Shown: positions 54,151 to 62,349 of the stretch, piece after piece
How the letters are laid out: every line of letters starts with the position of its first letter
Numbering within the stretch: the stretch's first letter is position 1
From: Paraburkholderia edwinii
GTDB lineage: Bacteria > Pseudomonadota > Gammaproteobacteria > Burkholderiales > Burkholderiaceae
Assembly (NCBI RefSeq): GCF_019428685.1
Contig: NZ_CP080096.1
Location: 1,488,001-1,552,000 of the forward strand
DNA length: 64,000 nucleotides
Reading direction: 5' to 3'
Made by a program: the position numbers and the translations under genes
The notes under the pieces: generated by a model
What the model saw: only the letters and a program-made list of their open reading frames with translations
Told to the model about the DNA's origin: nothing
Databases searched by the model: none

Positions 54151-54879
54151 GGCTTCCTCGCGCGTATTGTTTTTAAGCCTGAGCTTGAGCCTGAGCGGGA
54201 TGGCGATCGTAACCGTGACGCGAGCGTTGGCCGCTGACCGAGCCGCGGTGCGAGCGCGACGATGCGTCGGCCGATGCCGGGCGGATAGCTATGCTGCATA
54301 CACCTTCTCATCGATTTGGTTTCCCCGTTCCGAAGGAGCGCCCCGTCCAACCAGGATCGAGAATTAAAACGAGCTTTCGAATCATGCGCCGCCCTGCACA
54401 CAAAATGCATAGGATGCCGTGAGGTACGGCACGGACACCTTACGATTAGCTAGCAATGCGTTCGGGATCGGCAGTGACCCATCACTTTAACCGGTCAGAT
54501 GAGGAAGACGCACAATTCGTGTAACGCGGCGTAAACGGAGTGTGGCGTCGGATGGGCGCGGTAAGCGTCGGTCATCAAGGTGTCAAGCAAGCGATGCAAG
54601 ACGCAAAGCGCGTGCGATGCGGTTAGCGCGATGAGAGGGTGTCGCGCTTGACAGTAATGGTCAGGAATTGTGAGGCCGATGGGTGACGCCTGTATGCGGC
54701 GCAGAGATGTTCGTTGAGGACAACGTTGTGCTGGCTGATTGCTTTCAGAAAGCTTGGCATTCTGTGTGTTGTTAGTCTCAGGGTTTCTACCGTGTTGCCG
54801 TGTTGCTCGTGATTTGCCGGATCAGCGGTTACGACGCTTTTTGCCAGGATGTAAGTGTCCGGTTTAACCTGGTGCACGT
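54151..54879. other. 729-base gene-free region upstream of the efflux operon
   Basis: I see no convincing gene. Near 54170-54200 there is a short CTGAGCTTGAGCCTGAGC repeat just ahead of mdtA. A minus-strand frame at 54623-54877 (84 codons) has no family-like sequence and begins right behind the porin remnant, so I treat it as non-coding. The promoter of mdtABC presumably lies at the left end. Confidence 0.5.
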
Positions 54880-55190
54880 TTAGAACCGGTGGCGGATGCC
54901 TGTCGCGACGAGCAGCTGATTGCGGCTGCTCGATGGATCGATCGAATTGATCACCGCGAGCGTGCCGGCCGATGCGCGCTGATAGACCGCTTCCGCGTAG
55001 ACGTCGGTGCGCTTCGACAATTGATAGTCGGCTTGCAGCGCGCCCTGGTGCCAGTGTTGCGATGACGCATTGGAATACACGTACATGCCGGCCAATACAA
55101 GCGTGGGAGTAGCGAGCCAGACGGCGCTGACCTGTTCGTGACCGGCCTTCCGATGAAAAAGGTCAACGTCATGAACAAGCCGAACGCAAT
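54880..55190 (-). pseudogene. 3' remnant of a Gram-negative porin gene
   Basis: About 100 in-frame codons match the last strands of Burkholderia-type porins (DLFHRKAGHEQVSAVWLATP, then LSKRTDVYAEAVYQRASAG and the terminal IRHRF with C-terminal Phe). There is no start codon, signal peptide or N-terminal 270 residues upstream. The frame begins next to the T6SS cassette, so the porin was probably cut by insertion or deletion there. Confidence 0.75.
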
Positions 55191-55212
55191 GTCATGATCA
55201 TTGCATCACTCG

Positions 55213-55497
55213 TCAGGTCTTTCGACGGCTTCTTAAGCGTCGCACTGCGCGCGCGAGTTGCCATAACACGATGCCGGTGAGCGTCCACGAGATGCAGGCA
55301 ACGATAATCGTTGCCATAACTTCCGCGTCGTCATTGCTGTCAACCTCGCCAAGTCCGGTGACGCGAATCGTGAACATGGTTGCGTGGTACAGCCAGCGAG
55401 GCATATCCATAGGCCAGTTCAAGTAGATGTTCGCGAGAGCACCTCCGATGAAATAGGTTGATATAACGAAGGCGCAGATGCGTACTACCCGCTTCAT
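55213..55497 (-). CDS. Small two-helix membrane protein, candidate immunity protein
   Basis: A 94-residue protein with two hydrophobic helices (about 6-26 and 62-84), a loop of about 35 residues between them and a basic C-terminus (RRLRSRRKT). It has no family that I recognise. Its ATG overlaps the stop of the DUF2778 toxin gene (ATGA), the typical effector-immunity coupling. The loop between helices is likely periplasmic, where a peptidoglycan-directed toxin would act. Immunity function is inferred from position and topology only. Confidence 0.6.
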   Translation of the reverse strand: MKRVVRICAFVISTYFIGGALANIYLNWPMDMPRWLYHATMFTIRVTGLGEVDSNDDAEVMATIIVACISWTLTGIVLWQLARAVRRLRSRRKT

Positions 55498-55976
55498 CGA
55501 ACCTCCACGATTCCGTAGGCCTTGGCGGTTGTGCCTGGCACGGGAATATCAGGGTGGCGCGAGCGGATGTGACGTTCCAGCCTGTCAAATTCAACCGACG
55601 ACTGCACAGTGATGCACCCTTGGCTAAGCTGTCGCGAACCCGCCGGATGTAAACGGAATTCGCCCCGCCTCACACCGTTAATCATGGTTGTGTCACCTGT
55701 TCGCTCGTTCCAAAGCATGAACCACTTCGAACGGTCGGTTGTTCCAATGTCGGTCTGCGAAATCATGTCGTAGAACCATCCCAAGCGCCCGCCCGATTGC
55801 CGGTCGAGCAGATAGTACTTGCCGGGCGGGATCGGCCCAATGTCTTGAAGGTCGACGGCCTGCGGGTTGTCGCGACCGTTCAACTGCCCCGAATACGCCG
55901 TCACCTCACCAAACCCCGAACACGACAGCGTCGACGTCTGCTGTTTATTCAGCCTGAAAGTGCACTGTACTGGCAT
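55494..55976 (-). CDS. DUF2778/Tlde1-like L,D-transpeptidase toxin (T6SS effector)
   Basis: A 160-residue protein without signal peptide. The L,D-transpeptidase-like active site is visible as His110 (FRLHPAG) and Cys121 (SQGCITV). The N-terminal half (LSCSGFGEVTAYSGQ; IGPIPPGKYYLLDR) is typical of DUF2778. Tlde1 effectors of this family are delivered by type VI secretion and damage peptidoglycan by modifying its stem peptides. It lies 12 bases after an hcp gene and is coupled to a small membrane protein. Lack of its own export signal agrees with delivery through the Hcp tube. Confidence 0.8.
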   Translation of the reverse strand: MPVQCTFRLNKQQTSTLSCSGFGEVTAYSGQLNGRDNPQAVDLQDIGPIPPGKYYLLDRQSGGRLGWFYDMISQTDIGTTDRSKWFMLWNERTGDTTMINGVRRGEFRLHPAGSRQLSQGCITVQSSVEFDRLERHIRSRHPDIPVPGTTAKAYGIVEVR

Positions 55977-55988
55977 CGCCGATCCCGC

Positions 55989-56471
55989 TCAGACCGTGCG
56001 CCACACATCGGCAAACAGCAGATTGCCGTCGTGGTAGTTCCACGAAATTTCGCCGTAGCGGAATTCGACAATCTCGAAGTGGTTCCGGTGAGCGAACTGT
56101 TGCTCCTTGATATTGAGCAGCTTCGGCGAGATCGACGCGATCTTCACGTCCTTCATCGACATCGTGAAGTAGTTCTCCTCGTTGCCCGCTTCGGTTGTCC
56201 GGTACCACCGGAGCACCGCACCCGCCAGCGTCTGTCCGCGCACAACGGCCTGATAGAGCAACGGCGACGACCGGTCGATTTCTTTTTCGATCGTCAGCGG
56301 CCGGTGCGAGTGATGTCCCAGCAGCCTGCCGGTCTGGTGATCGACTGGCGCATCCACGCCATGCGTCACGCTCAGGACTTCAATGCTTCCTTCGCGTCCC
56401 GATACTTCGCTGCCGCCGCGAATTGGTGTGTTTCCGTCGTCGGTGAGCCAGAGATGCAAGGGTGTGCCCAT
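55989..56471 (-). CDS. hcp: Type VI secretion tube protein Hcp
   Basis: A 160-residue Hcp of standard length (GTPLHLWLTDDGNTPIRGGSEVSGREGSIEVLSVTHGVD; HRPLTIEKEIDRSSPLLYQAVVRGQTLAGAVLRWYR; FTMSMKDVKIASISP; EIVEFRYGEISWNYHDGN). Hexameric rings stack into the tube that carries small effectors in its lumen. AGGAG lies about 10 bases before the ATG at 56471; the frame is open further upstream without features. No other T6SS structural gene is in the window, so this is an orphan hcp linked to its cargo. Confidence 0.92.
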   Translation of the reverse strand: MGTPLHLWLTDDGNTPIRGGSEVSGREGSIEVLSVTHGVDAPVDHQTGRLLGHHSHRPLTIEKEIDRSSPLLYQAVVRGQTLAGAVLRWYRTTEAGNEENYFTMSMKDVKIASISPKLLNIKEQQFAHRNHFEIVEFRYGEISWNYHDGNLLFADVWRTV

Positions 56472-56643
56472 CGTCGTTGTTCTCCTGTTGGATATGGTTA
56501 AAGTCAGGCATGCAAACTTTTTAACATGCGACTCTTTACGCGTTGTAAAAAACTGTCGCGTCATATCCAGCAAAAACACGGACGGCACAAGGAGGAGCGT
56601 TAATTACCGATCAGGAAAATTGTCGCGCAACTTAAAGCCAACG

Positions 56644-56680
56644 TTGATGCGGATGCGTGTACCTCACGCATCCGCATCAA
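56644..56680. terminator. Strong hairpin with 16-bp perfect stem downstream of yfiB
   Basis: Arms at 56644-56659 and 56665-56680 are exact complements around a TACCT loop. It follows the minus-strand yfiB stop (56697) and insulates the hcp cassette from the yfi operon. No long T-run follows. Confidence 0.8.
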
Positions 56681-56696
56681 ATGCAATAGCAATGAT

Positions 56697-57251
56697 TTAT
56701 TGCGTCGAAATAACGATCGCCACGCGGCGATTCTGCGCACGGCCTTCGGCGGTGCTGTTGTCCGCAACCGGATGTGACTTCCCCGCACCGATCGCGGTGA
56801 GCCCATCGCGCGCCATGCCCGCGACGACCAGCGCATCGGCCACTGCCTTCGCCCGCTGTTGCGACAACAGTTCGTTATGCGCATCGCTGCCGGTCGAATC
56901 GGTGTAGCCGTAAACGCGCACCGTTGAAATGCCGACCTTGATCAGCGTCGACGATACGCGTGTGATGACGTCATGCGCGGCCGGTTGCAGTTCGAACTTG
57001 TCTGTTTCGAACAGAACCTTGTCACTGATGCCAAACTCCCAGCCTTCGTCGGTTTCATGAAAGCCTGCTTCCTTGAGCGCCGCGATCTGTGCAGCAGTCA
57101 GACCATGTTTAGGCGGCGCGCTCTGGCACCCGGCCAATAGCGTCAGCATCAGCAACAGGCTTGCTGCAATAAGCGCCGGAAAATACCACTTCGTTAAGGT
57201 CCTGCTTGCGTTTTTTGTTCTTCCAACCGAGCATTCCACTTCAATCCCCAT
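56697..57251 (-). CDS. yfiB: OmpA-like lipoprotein YfiB
   Basis: A 184-residue outer-membrane lipoprotein. An N-terminal hydrophobic segment ends in lipobox LLAGC (Cys42). A C-terminal OmpA/MotB peptidoglycan-binding domain follows (VLFETDKFELQPAAHDVITRV; VYGYTDSTGSDAHNELLSQQRAKAVADALV; SHPVADNSTAEGRAQNRRVAI). In Pseudomonas, YfiB sequesters the periplasmic inhibitor YfiR and so activates the cyclase YfiN. It is the last gene of the three, 16 bases after yfiN. A longer in-frame N-terminus overlaps yfiN and is not used. Confidence 0.88.
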   Translation of the reverse strand: MGIEVECSVGRTKNASRTLTKWYFPALIAASLLLMLTLLAGCQSAPPKHGLTAAQIAALKEAGFHETDEGWEFGISDKVLFETDKFELQPAAHDVITRVSSTLIKVGISTVRVYGYTDSTGSDAHNELLSQQRAKAVADALVVAGMARDGLTAIGAGKSHPVADNSTAEGRAQNRRVAIVISTQ

Positions 57252-57267
57252 TTGCGTGTGTGACTGG

Positions 57268-58533
57268 TTAGCGTGCCATCTGCCACGCACGTTCTCCGGT
57301 GCGTTTGGCTTCGTACATCGCGCTATCGGCGGTGCGCAGCAGGCTTGCAACGTCATGCGCATGCGAAGGAAACATCGCGATGCCAATGCTCACCGACGTG
57401 GTGACTTGATGTCCACCTGGTAAGGTTATCGGCTCGAGCATCGATTCACTTAATGCCTGCGCAATGCCGATCGCGTCGTCTTCGTCTTCGAGCCCCGGCA
57501 GCAGCGCCGCGAATTCGTCGCCGCCGAGGCGCGCGACGACATCGTCCTTGCGCAGCGTTTCACGTAGCCGCGAGGCGATCGTGACGAGCACTGCATCGCC
57601 GGCATCATGGCCCAGCGTGTCGTTGATTTCCTTGAAGCGGTCGCTGTCGATGTACAGCACACCGACGGCCGTGTCCAACGCGCGCGCGTCGCGAATCGTC
57701 TGTTCGAGCCGCGCCACGAAGTGCGTGCGGTTCGGCAGGCCGGTCAGCGGATCGTGATTCGCCCGGTGACTGAGCGTCGCGTTCTGCTCGCGCAGCGAAT
57801 GCTGCCAGCCCTCGAATTCGTCGAGCAAGGCGTTGAAGTCGTTTCCAAGCTCCTGCAATTCCATGATCGGCGTGGCGGCCACGCGGCGATCGAAAGCGCG
57901 GTCGCGGCGCACGGCATGCGCCACTTCGGCGAGCGCGCGCAACGGTTCGACGATATCGCGATGCATTTGCCGCGCGATAAACGTACCCGCGCCGAGAATG
58001 ATGAGCAGACACGCCAGCACGCCGCCGATGCCGCCAACGAGGAAAATCGCGAACTGGTGTCCGCGTCCGCGCACGCGAATCTTTGCGAGCACCTTGCCGT
58101 TATGCATCACCGGTACGACCGCGCCGCCGGGCAGCGCGAGGTCGGCAATGCGATGCACGCTGCGCGAAAGCGGCCCGTCGCCCGTGCGTTCCCAGAACAC
58201 AAACGTCGCGCCATGATTGTCGACCACGCGCACTTGGGCGATATCTTCATTGCCCGCTATTTGCGCAATCGCATCTTCCGCGGCGGGCGCGTCGTTGAAT
58301 ACGACGGCGGCTTCGACCGTGTAGGAGATCGAGCGCGCGAGCAGCATCAGATTGTCGTTCGCGTAGGCGCGCAGGACGGTCCATGAGACGAGCACGAGAC
58401 ACACGGCCGCGAGCGAAACCGCGGAAAACGCGAGGCGCACGTAGGTGCGGCGCAAGACGCGCTCGAGGGAGGGGCGTTGCATCACGGCGCTTTGCGCGCG
58501 CACGCGGTTGCGCGGTCGAACGATGCGTTTCAT
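57268..58533 (-). CDS. yfiN: Diguanylate cyclase YfiN/TpbB-like
   Basis: A 421-residue membrane cyclase making c-di-GMP from GTP. Two membrane helices (about 34-56 and 162-187) flank a periplasmic CHASE8-like sensor. A HAMP segment and a GGDEF domain follow, with the intact motif GGDEF at 337-341. The allosteric inhibition site RxxD (Arg328-Asp331) lies five residues before it, so product feedback should work. The start overlaps the stop of yfiR (ATGA). In the known system YfiR holds this cyclase off until periplasmic stress releases it. Confidence 0.92.
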   Translation of the reverse strand: MKRIVRPRNRVRAQSAVMQRPSLERVLRRTYVRLAFSAVSLAAVCLVLVSWTVLRAYANDNLMLLARSISYTVEAAVVFNDAPAAEDAIAQIAGNEDIAQVRVVDNHGATFVFWERTGDGPLSRSVHRIADLALPGGAVVPVMHNGKVLAKIRVRGRGHQFAIFLVGGIGGVLACLLIILGAGTFIARQMHRDIVEPLRALAEVAHAVRRDRAFDRRVAATPIMELQELGNDFNALLDEFEGWQHSLREQNATLSHRANHDPLTGLPNRTHFVARLEQTIRDARALDTAVGVLYIDSDRFKEINDTLGHDAGDAVLVTIASRLRETLRKDDVVARLGGDEFAALLPGLEDEDDAIGIAQALSESMLEPITLPGGHQVTTSVSIGIAMFPSHAHDVASLLRTADSAMYEAKRTGERAWQMAR

Positions 58534-59177
58534 GGCGTGCTCCGTTTGCGCGCGAGCTCCAGCACTTTCGGGCTCACACGGACGCCGCTGCGCGCCACGC
58601 TGTCCAGGTTCATATCGAACGCCACGCGATTTTTATCGGTCGTGAGGCAAAACATCGCGCCGAGCGTACAGGTGCTGTCACTCTCGGCGATGGTGAGAAC
58701 GGGATGTCCGGCACGGTTCGCGTCGACCTGCCGGCGTTCGGCATCGGACAGCCTGCCGATGTATAGCGCATCGCATGCGGTGCCGAGTGTGGGATCGTTA
58801 GCCGATGCTCTTTGGGTCGCGACTGCGGGTCCCGACGGCGAAGCAAGTTTGTCGATGCCGTCCAGCGAGAAGCGTGTGTTGCCGACGGCGCACAGATGCA
58901 CAGGCGTGCGCGGTTGCGGCCAGTGCGTGAAGCTGATGATGCCGAGCACGACTTGTTGGACAGCGGTGTCCAGCGTGGCCGGTGACGCATCGGGAGCCTG
59001 CTCCTGCGCGCGGCTCGAAATCGCGAAGATGGACATAAGTATGCTGCTGACCCACACGCCGATCCTGCAACTCAGCTTCGCGCGCACGATCGTGGCTTGT
59101 TTTTCTCTCTGCACAATATCTCGTCGGGGCCATGACGCCGCATTCGCCAGGCAGCGAAACAAAAGGTCGTATTGCAC
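58530..59177 (-). CDS. yfiR: Periplasmic repressor YfiR (DUF4154)
   Basis: A 215-residue protein with a signal/anchor region (about 38-58) ending SSRAQ, then the YfiR fold (LGIISFTHWPQPRTPVHLCAVGN; TACDALYIGRLSDAERRQV; GHPVLTIAESDSTCTLGAMFCL). The four cysteines at 96, 135, 170 and 177 have exactly the spacing (39, 35, 7) of the redox-sensing disulfides in Pseudomonas YfiR. It starts with GTG, GGAGGG 6 bases upstream. The N-terminal stretch before the signal is longer than usual, so a later start is possible. Confidence 0.88.
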   Translation of the reverse strand: MQYDLLFRCLANAASWPRRDIVQREKQATIVRAKLSCRIGVWVSSILMSIFAISSRAQEQAPDASPATLDTAVQQVVLGIISFTHWPQPRTPVHLCAVGNTRFSLDGIDKLASPSGPAVATQRASANDPTLGTACDALYIGRLSDAERRQVDANRAGHPVLTIAESDSTCTLGAMFCLTTDKNRVAFDMNLDSVARSGVRVSPKVLELARKRSTP

Positions 59178-59460
59178 GAGGAACCCTCCGGAATCCCACT
59201 AATGTACGGAGGTCAGCGTGATAACGATTCGGAACGCATGCTTTAAGGGTTAAAGCGCGATCCTGATGAATAGCGTGTTGCCGAAAGTGCCTTAGCAGCA
59301 CTTCGAAAGCTAAGGACGTTCGGCAGCCGGATATCCGATCTGGATATGCAATGCGGTTACGGTCGGCGCAATTTTGCCATGCATTCGCGCATGACAAAAG
59401 CAGGCAAACTCAGAGGAGGTTGAGGGATAGGTGCGCTGGCGCACGCAAACGTTTTATCTA

Positions 59461-60717
59461 TCAGAGAAGGCTCTTCAGCTTCACTTCGCTGTCCGCCAGC
59501 GTTTCGGGCGCAATCGTATTGCCGCTATCGACGAGCATGCGCGCGAGCCGCATCTCTCTCGCCAGGCCGCCGAGCCGACCGTAACCGCTCGCACCGACGA
59601 GGCGCAGGTTCGCGTCGAAATGGAAATGGATTTCCGCGTCGCTGTCGAGCGCGCGAGTGGTGGAACTGACGCCGAGCGCCGGCTCGCCTGCTACCTGCAA
59701 TTGATGATCGTACTGATCGGACCAGAACCACGGCAGCGCGCGATACGGTTCCGCGGCGCCGAGCATATTGCGCGCGGCGACACGTGACTGCGTTTCCGCG
59801 TTATGCCACGTTTCCTGACGGATCAGCTGGGCGGTATAGCGGCTTGGAAAAAGCGCGACGTCGCCGGCGGCAAACACGCCGCGCGCCGACGTTTCGAGCG
59901 ACGCATCGACGACAATGCCGCGATTCACCGCGAGGCCGGCTTCACGCGCGAGTTCGTCTGCAGGCTCGATGCCGATGCCGACGATCACCGTGTCGGCCGT
60001 TAGCACGTCGCCGTTCGTCAATGTCACCGCGAGCGCGCTGTCGTCTCGCCGATCGATCGATGAGGGCATGGTGTTCACGTGAATTTGCGCGCCGTTCTGC
60101 TCGTGCAGCGCGTGCACGCGTGCCGCGATCGAGGCAGGCACGTTGCGACCCAAAAGACGTGGCGCACCTTCGAGCACGGTCACTTCGCAGCCGCGCTTGC
60201 GCGCCGATGCGGCAACCTCGAGCCCGATAAACCCGCCGCCGACCAGCACGATGCGTGCATCGGGCACGAAGCGGCGCTCGATCGTCGCTGCGTCGTCGAG
60301 CGTGCGCAACACGATCACGCCGTCGAGTTCGGCGCCGGGTATCGTGAGGCGCCGAGGGCGGCCGCCGGTCGCCAGCAATAACGCTTCGTACGCGAACGTG
60401 CGGCCGTCGCTCATCTGTAGCGTGCGTGCTTGCGGATCGAACGATTGCACGTGGCCGACGATATGATCGATCCTGTCCTCGCGCCATGCATCGGAGGTCC
60501 GCAACTGGCACTGCACCGCTTCACGCTCGCCGGTAAGTAAGCCTTTCGAAAGCGGTGGCCGCTCATAGGGCAAATGCGTTTCGGCGCCGATCATCGCAAT
60601 CGCGCCGTTCCAGCCGGCCTGACGCAGCGTTTGCGCGGCGCGCCCGCCGACATGTCCGGCACCGACGATGGCCATTAAACGTTCGGAAGTCGTTGCGGAT
60701 TTCATTGCGGCTGTCAT
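59461..60717 (-). CDS. Ferredoxin reductase, FAD/NADH-dependent (MocF-like)
   Basis: A 418-residue flavoprotein of the rubredoxin/ferredoxin reductase class. It has an FAD loop (IVGAGHVGGRAAQTLRQAGW), the NAD loop (VLVGGGFIGLEVAASARKRGCEVTVLEG), the second FAD block (GVFAAGDVALFP) and a C-terminal dimer domain. It would pass electrons from NADH to the Rieske ferredoxin encoded just upstream (17-base gap). GAGG precedes the ATG at 60717. Third gene of a ferredoxin reductase-ferredoxin-oxygenase operon. Confidence 0.9.
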   Translation of the reverse strand: MTAAMKSATTSERLMAIVGAGHVGGRAAQTLRQAGWNGAIAMIGAETHLPYERPPLSKGLLTGEREAVQCQLRTSDAWREDRIDHIVGHVQSFDPQARTLQMSDGRTFAYEALLLATGGRPRRLTIPGAELDGVIVLRTLDDAATIERRFVPDARIVLVGGGFIGLEVAASARKRGCEVTVLEGAPRLLGRNVPASIAARVHALHEQNGAQIHVNTMPSSIDRRDDSALAVTLTNGDVLTADTVIVGIGIEPADELAREAGLAVNRGIVVDASLETSARGVFAAGDVALFPSRYTAQLIRQETWHNAETQSRVAARNMLGAAEPYRALPWFWSDQYDHQLQVAGEPALGVSSTTRALDSDAEIHFHFDANLRLVGASGYGRLGGLAREMRLARMLVDSGNTIAPETLADSEVKLKSLL

Positions 60718-60734
60718 TGCTTAAGACCTCGACT

Positions 60735-61043
60735 TCAAACCTCGATGAATATACGTCCGCCTTCGACTTTGGCCGGATACGTCCGCAGTTTTTCGCACAC
60801 CGGTGCGCATAGCGGTCGGCCATCGCGGACATCGAAACGGCCGTTGTGTTTGGGGCACTCGATCACGTGGCCCATCACGAGGCCGTCGGCCAGATGCACG
60901 TGTTCGTGCGTGCACAGGCCGTCGCTTGCGAATACGTTGTCTTCGATCCGATAGATCGCGAAGGTACGCCCTTCATGATCGAAGCGCGCGACGTCTTCGT
61001 CTTCGATATCGTTGAATGCCGCTGCGTCGAGCCACTGCGTCAT
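60735..61043 (-). CDS. Rieske [2Fe-2S] ferredoxin (MocE-like)
   Basis: A 102-residue Rieske ferredoxin with Cys44-x-His46 (CTHEHVHL) and Cys63-x2-His66 (CPKHNGRFD) holding the cluster. The C-terminal EGGRIFIEV is typical. It shuttles electrons between the reductase and the membrane oxygenase on either side of it in the operon. ATG 61043 has a GAGAGA site; the longer frame to 61091 overlaps the oxygenase gene. Confidence 0.92.
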   Translation of the reverse strand: MTQWLDAAAFNDIEDEDVARFDHEGRTFAIYRIEDNVFASDGLCTHEHVHLADGLVMGHVIECPKHNGRFDVRDGRPLCAPVCEKLRTYPAKVEGGRIFIEV

Positions 61044-61087
61044 GGTTTGTCTCTCAGGTTCTTTGGTCTCTATACCGCCGATTCGGT

Positions 61088-62188
61088 TCACGCACGCGCG
61101 GCCGTTTCGGGCACGGGCCTCGCAATCGAATACGACGGATCGCTTGTCTGGCGCACGAGCGCCGGAATGATTTCGGCGTAAGCGGCAATCGTGCTGCTGT
61201 AAGGCGGCGGCATATCGGCCTTAACCACTTCGTGCAACTGCGGTAACGCATGAAACGGCACCATCGGAAACATGTGATGCTCGACGTGATAGTTCATGTT
61301 CCAGTAGAGAAAGCGGAACACGGGGTTCATGCGCACAGTGCGGCAATTGCGACGATGATCGAGCACATTCTCGGGCATGCCCGCGTGCTGCGTCAGGCCG
61401 AAGTACAGATAGAGCCATCCGCCGTAAAGACTCGGCAGCCCGATATAAAGCAGCGGCAGCACCGAACGGAAATAAAGGCATGCGGCGATAACGACCGCAT
61501 AGATCGCGAGGCTGATGCGCGCTTCGCGAATGACCTTCGGCCATTCGGACTCCGGCACGAAGGTCTTTTCTTCTTCGCCGACGCGGCCGAACGCGGCGCC
61601 GATCATTTTCGGCAATTCATGCGAGACATGCTTGATCGCGAAGATGCTAAGCGCGAGCCCAAGCCAATCGGTGGGTTTTTGTGCGGCAATCTCGGGGTCG
61701 CGCCCGACGATCAGCGTATCGGTATGGTGGCGCGCATGACTGTAGCGCCATACGGTGGCGCGCCGGAAAATCTGGAACGAAGCGATCTGATAGAGCACGT
61801 CGTTCATCCAGCGCGTCTTGAACGCGGTGCCGTGACCGCATTCATGCCAGCGCGAATCGGCCGGGCTGCAATAAAGCGTGCCGTACAGCCAGAACGCGGG
61901 AATCGCCCACCACGAATGCGCGTGCCACGCGAACCAGGCCACGATGCCGCTCGCAACGATGGCGGCGTACCAGATCGCCGTATCGCGAATCGCACGCGCG
62001 TCGCTGCGCTGCATCAATTGCTTCATCACCGGGCGTGGAACGGGGGATTTATACCAGGTCGCGTTGACAAGGCCCGCGGCACGCGCCCGTTCACCCGCGC
62101 CGCCGATCAGCCGGTAGGCGTCGTGTCGCGCTGCGCGCGAAGCTTCGTGCGAAGGCGTTTGCGGCGTCTGTGTATTGGTATTGGCCAC
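61088..62188 (-). CDS. Fatty-acid-desaturase-like di-iron oxygenase (MocD-like)
   Basis: A 366-residue membrane di-iron enzyme. Three histidine boxes are clear: HECGH (115-119), HARHH (151-155) and HVEHH (about 310), among four hydrophobic helices. The combination with a Rieske ferredoxin and its reductase is the mocD-mocE-mocF arrangement known from rhizopine catabolism, where it removes a methyl group from 3-O-methyl-scyllo-inosamine. Desaturation or hydroxylation of another substrate is equally possible. GTG 62188 is chosen because AAGGAG lies 6 bases upstream; the frame is open to 62275. Confidence 0.88.
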   Translation of the reverse strand: MANTNTQTPQTPSHEASRAARHDAYRLIGGAGERARAAGLVNATWYKSPVPRPVMKQLMQRSDARAIRDTAIWYAAIVASGIVAWFAWHAHSWWAIPAFWLYGTLYCSPADSRWHECGHGTAFKTRWMNDVLYQIASFQIFRRATVWRYSHARHHTDTLIVGRDPEIAAQKPTDWLGLALSIFAIKHVSHELPKMIGAAFGRVGEEEKTFVPESEWPKVIREARISLAIYAVVIAACLYFRSVLPLLYIGLPSLYGGWLYLYFGLTQHAGMPENVLDHRRNCRTVRMNPVFRFLYWNMNYHVEHHMFPMVPFHALPQLHEVVKADMPPPYSSTIAAYAEIIPALVRQTSDPSYSIARPVPETAARA

Positions 62189-62284
62189 CTGTGTCTCCTT
62201 GATCTTTATTGCACTGCACGCAAACGAGCGTGCGATGCGTGTGATCAACATAGCTGACGGCCCGCTAACGCTCAACTGGAAGGT

Positions 62285-62300
62285 TGACGAAATTTCGTCA
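62285..62300. promoter_or_regulatory. Perfect 16-bp palindrome between mocD-like and LacI genes
   Basis: TGACGAAATTTCGTCA is fully self-complementary. It lies 50-65 bases before the LacI-family start and about 97-112 bases before the oxygenase start on the other strand. It is a strong operator candidate for the adjacent regulator. Confidence 0.7.
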
Positions 62301-62349
62301 TTCTTCTAGCGTACGGGGAGGTTTTAGGCGGGTCGGCAAAGGAGACGGC

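Noticed and set aside
54486..54500. TTTAACCGGTCAG in the gap upstream of mdtA
   Set aside because: It shares only the inner core of the LacI-type motif, is not palindromic beyond it and is far from any start.
54623..54877. 84-codon gene behind the porin remnant
   Set aside because: It has no recognisable family, starts right at the porin stop and has no clear ribosome-binding site. It is probably non-coding.
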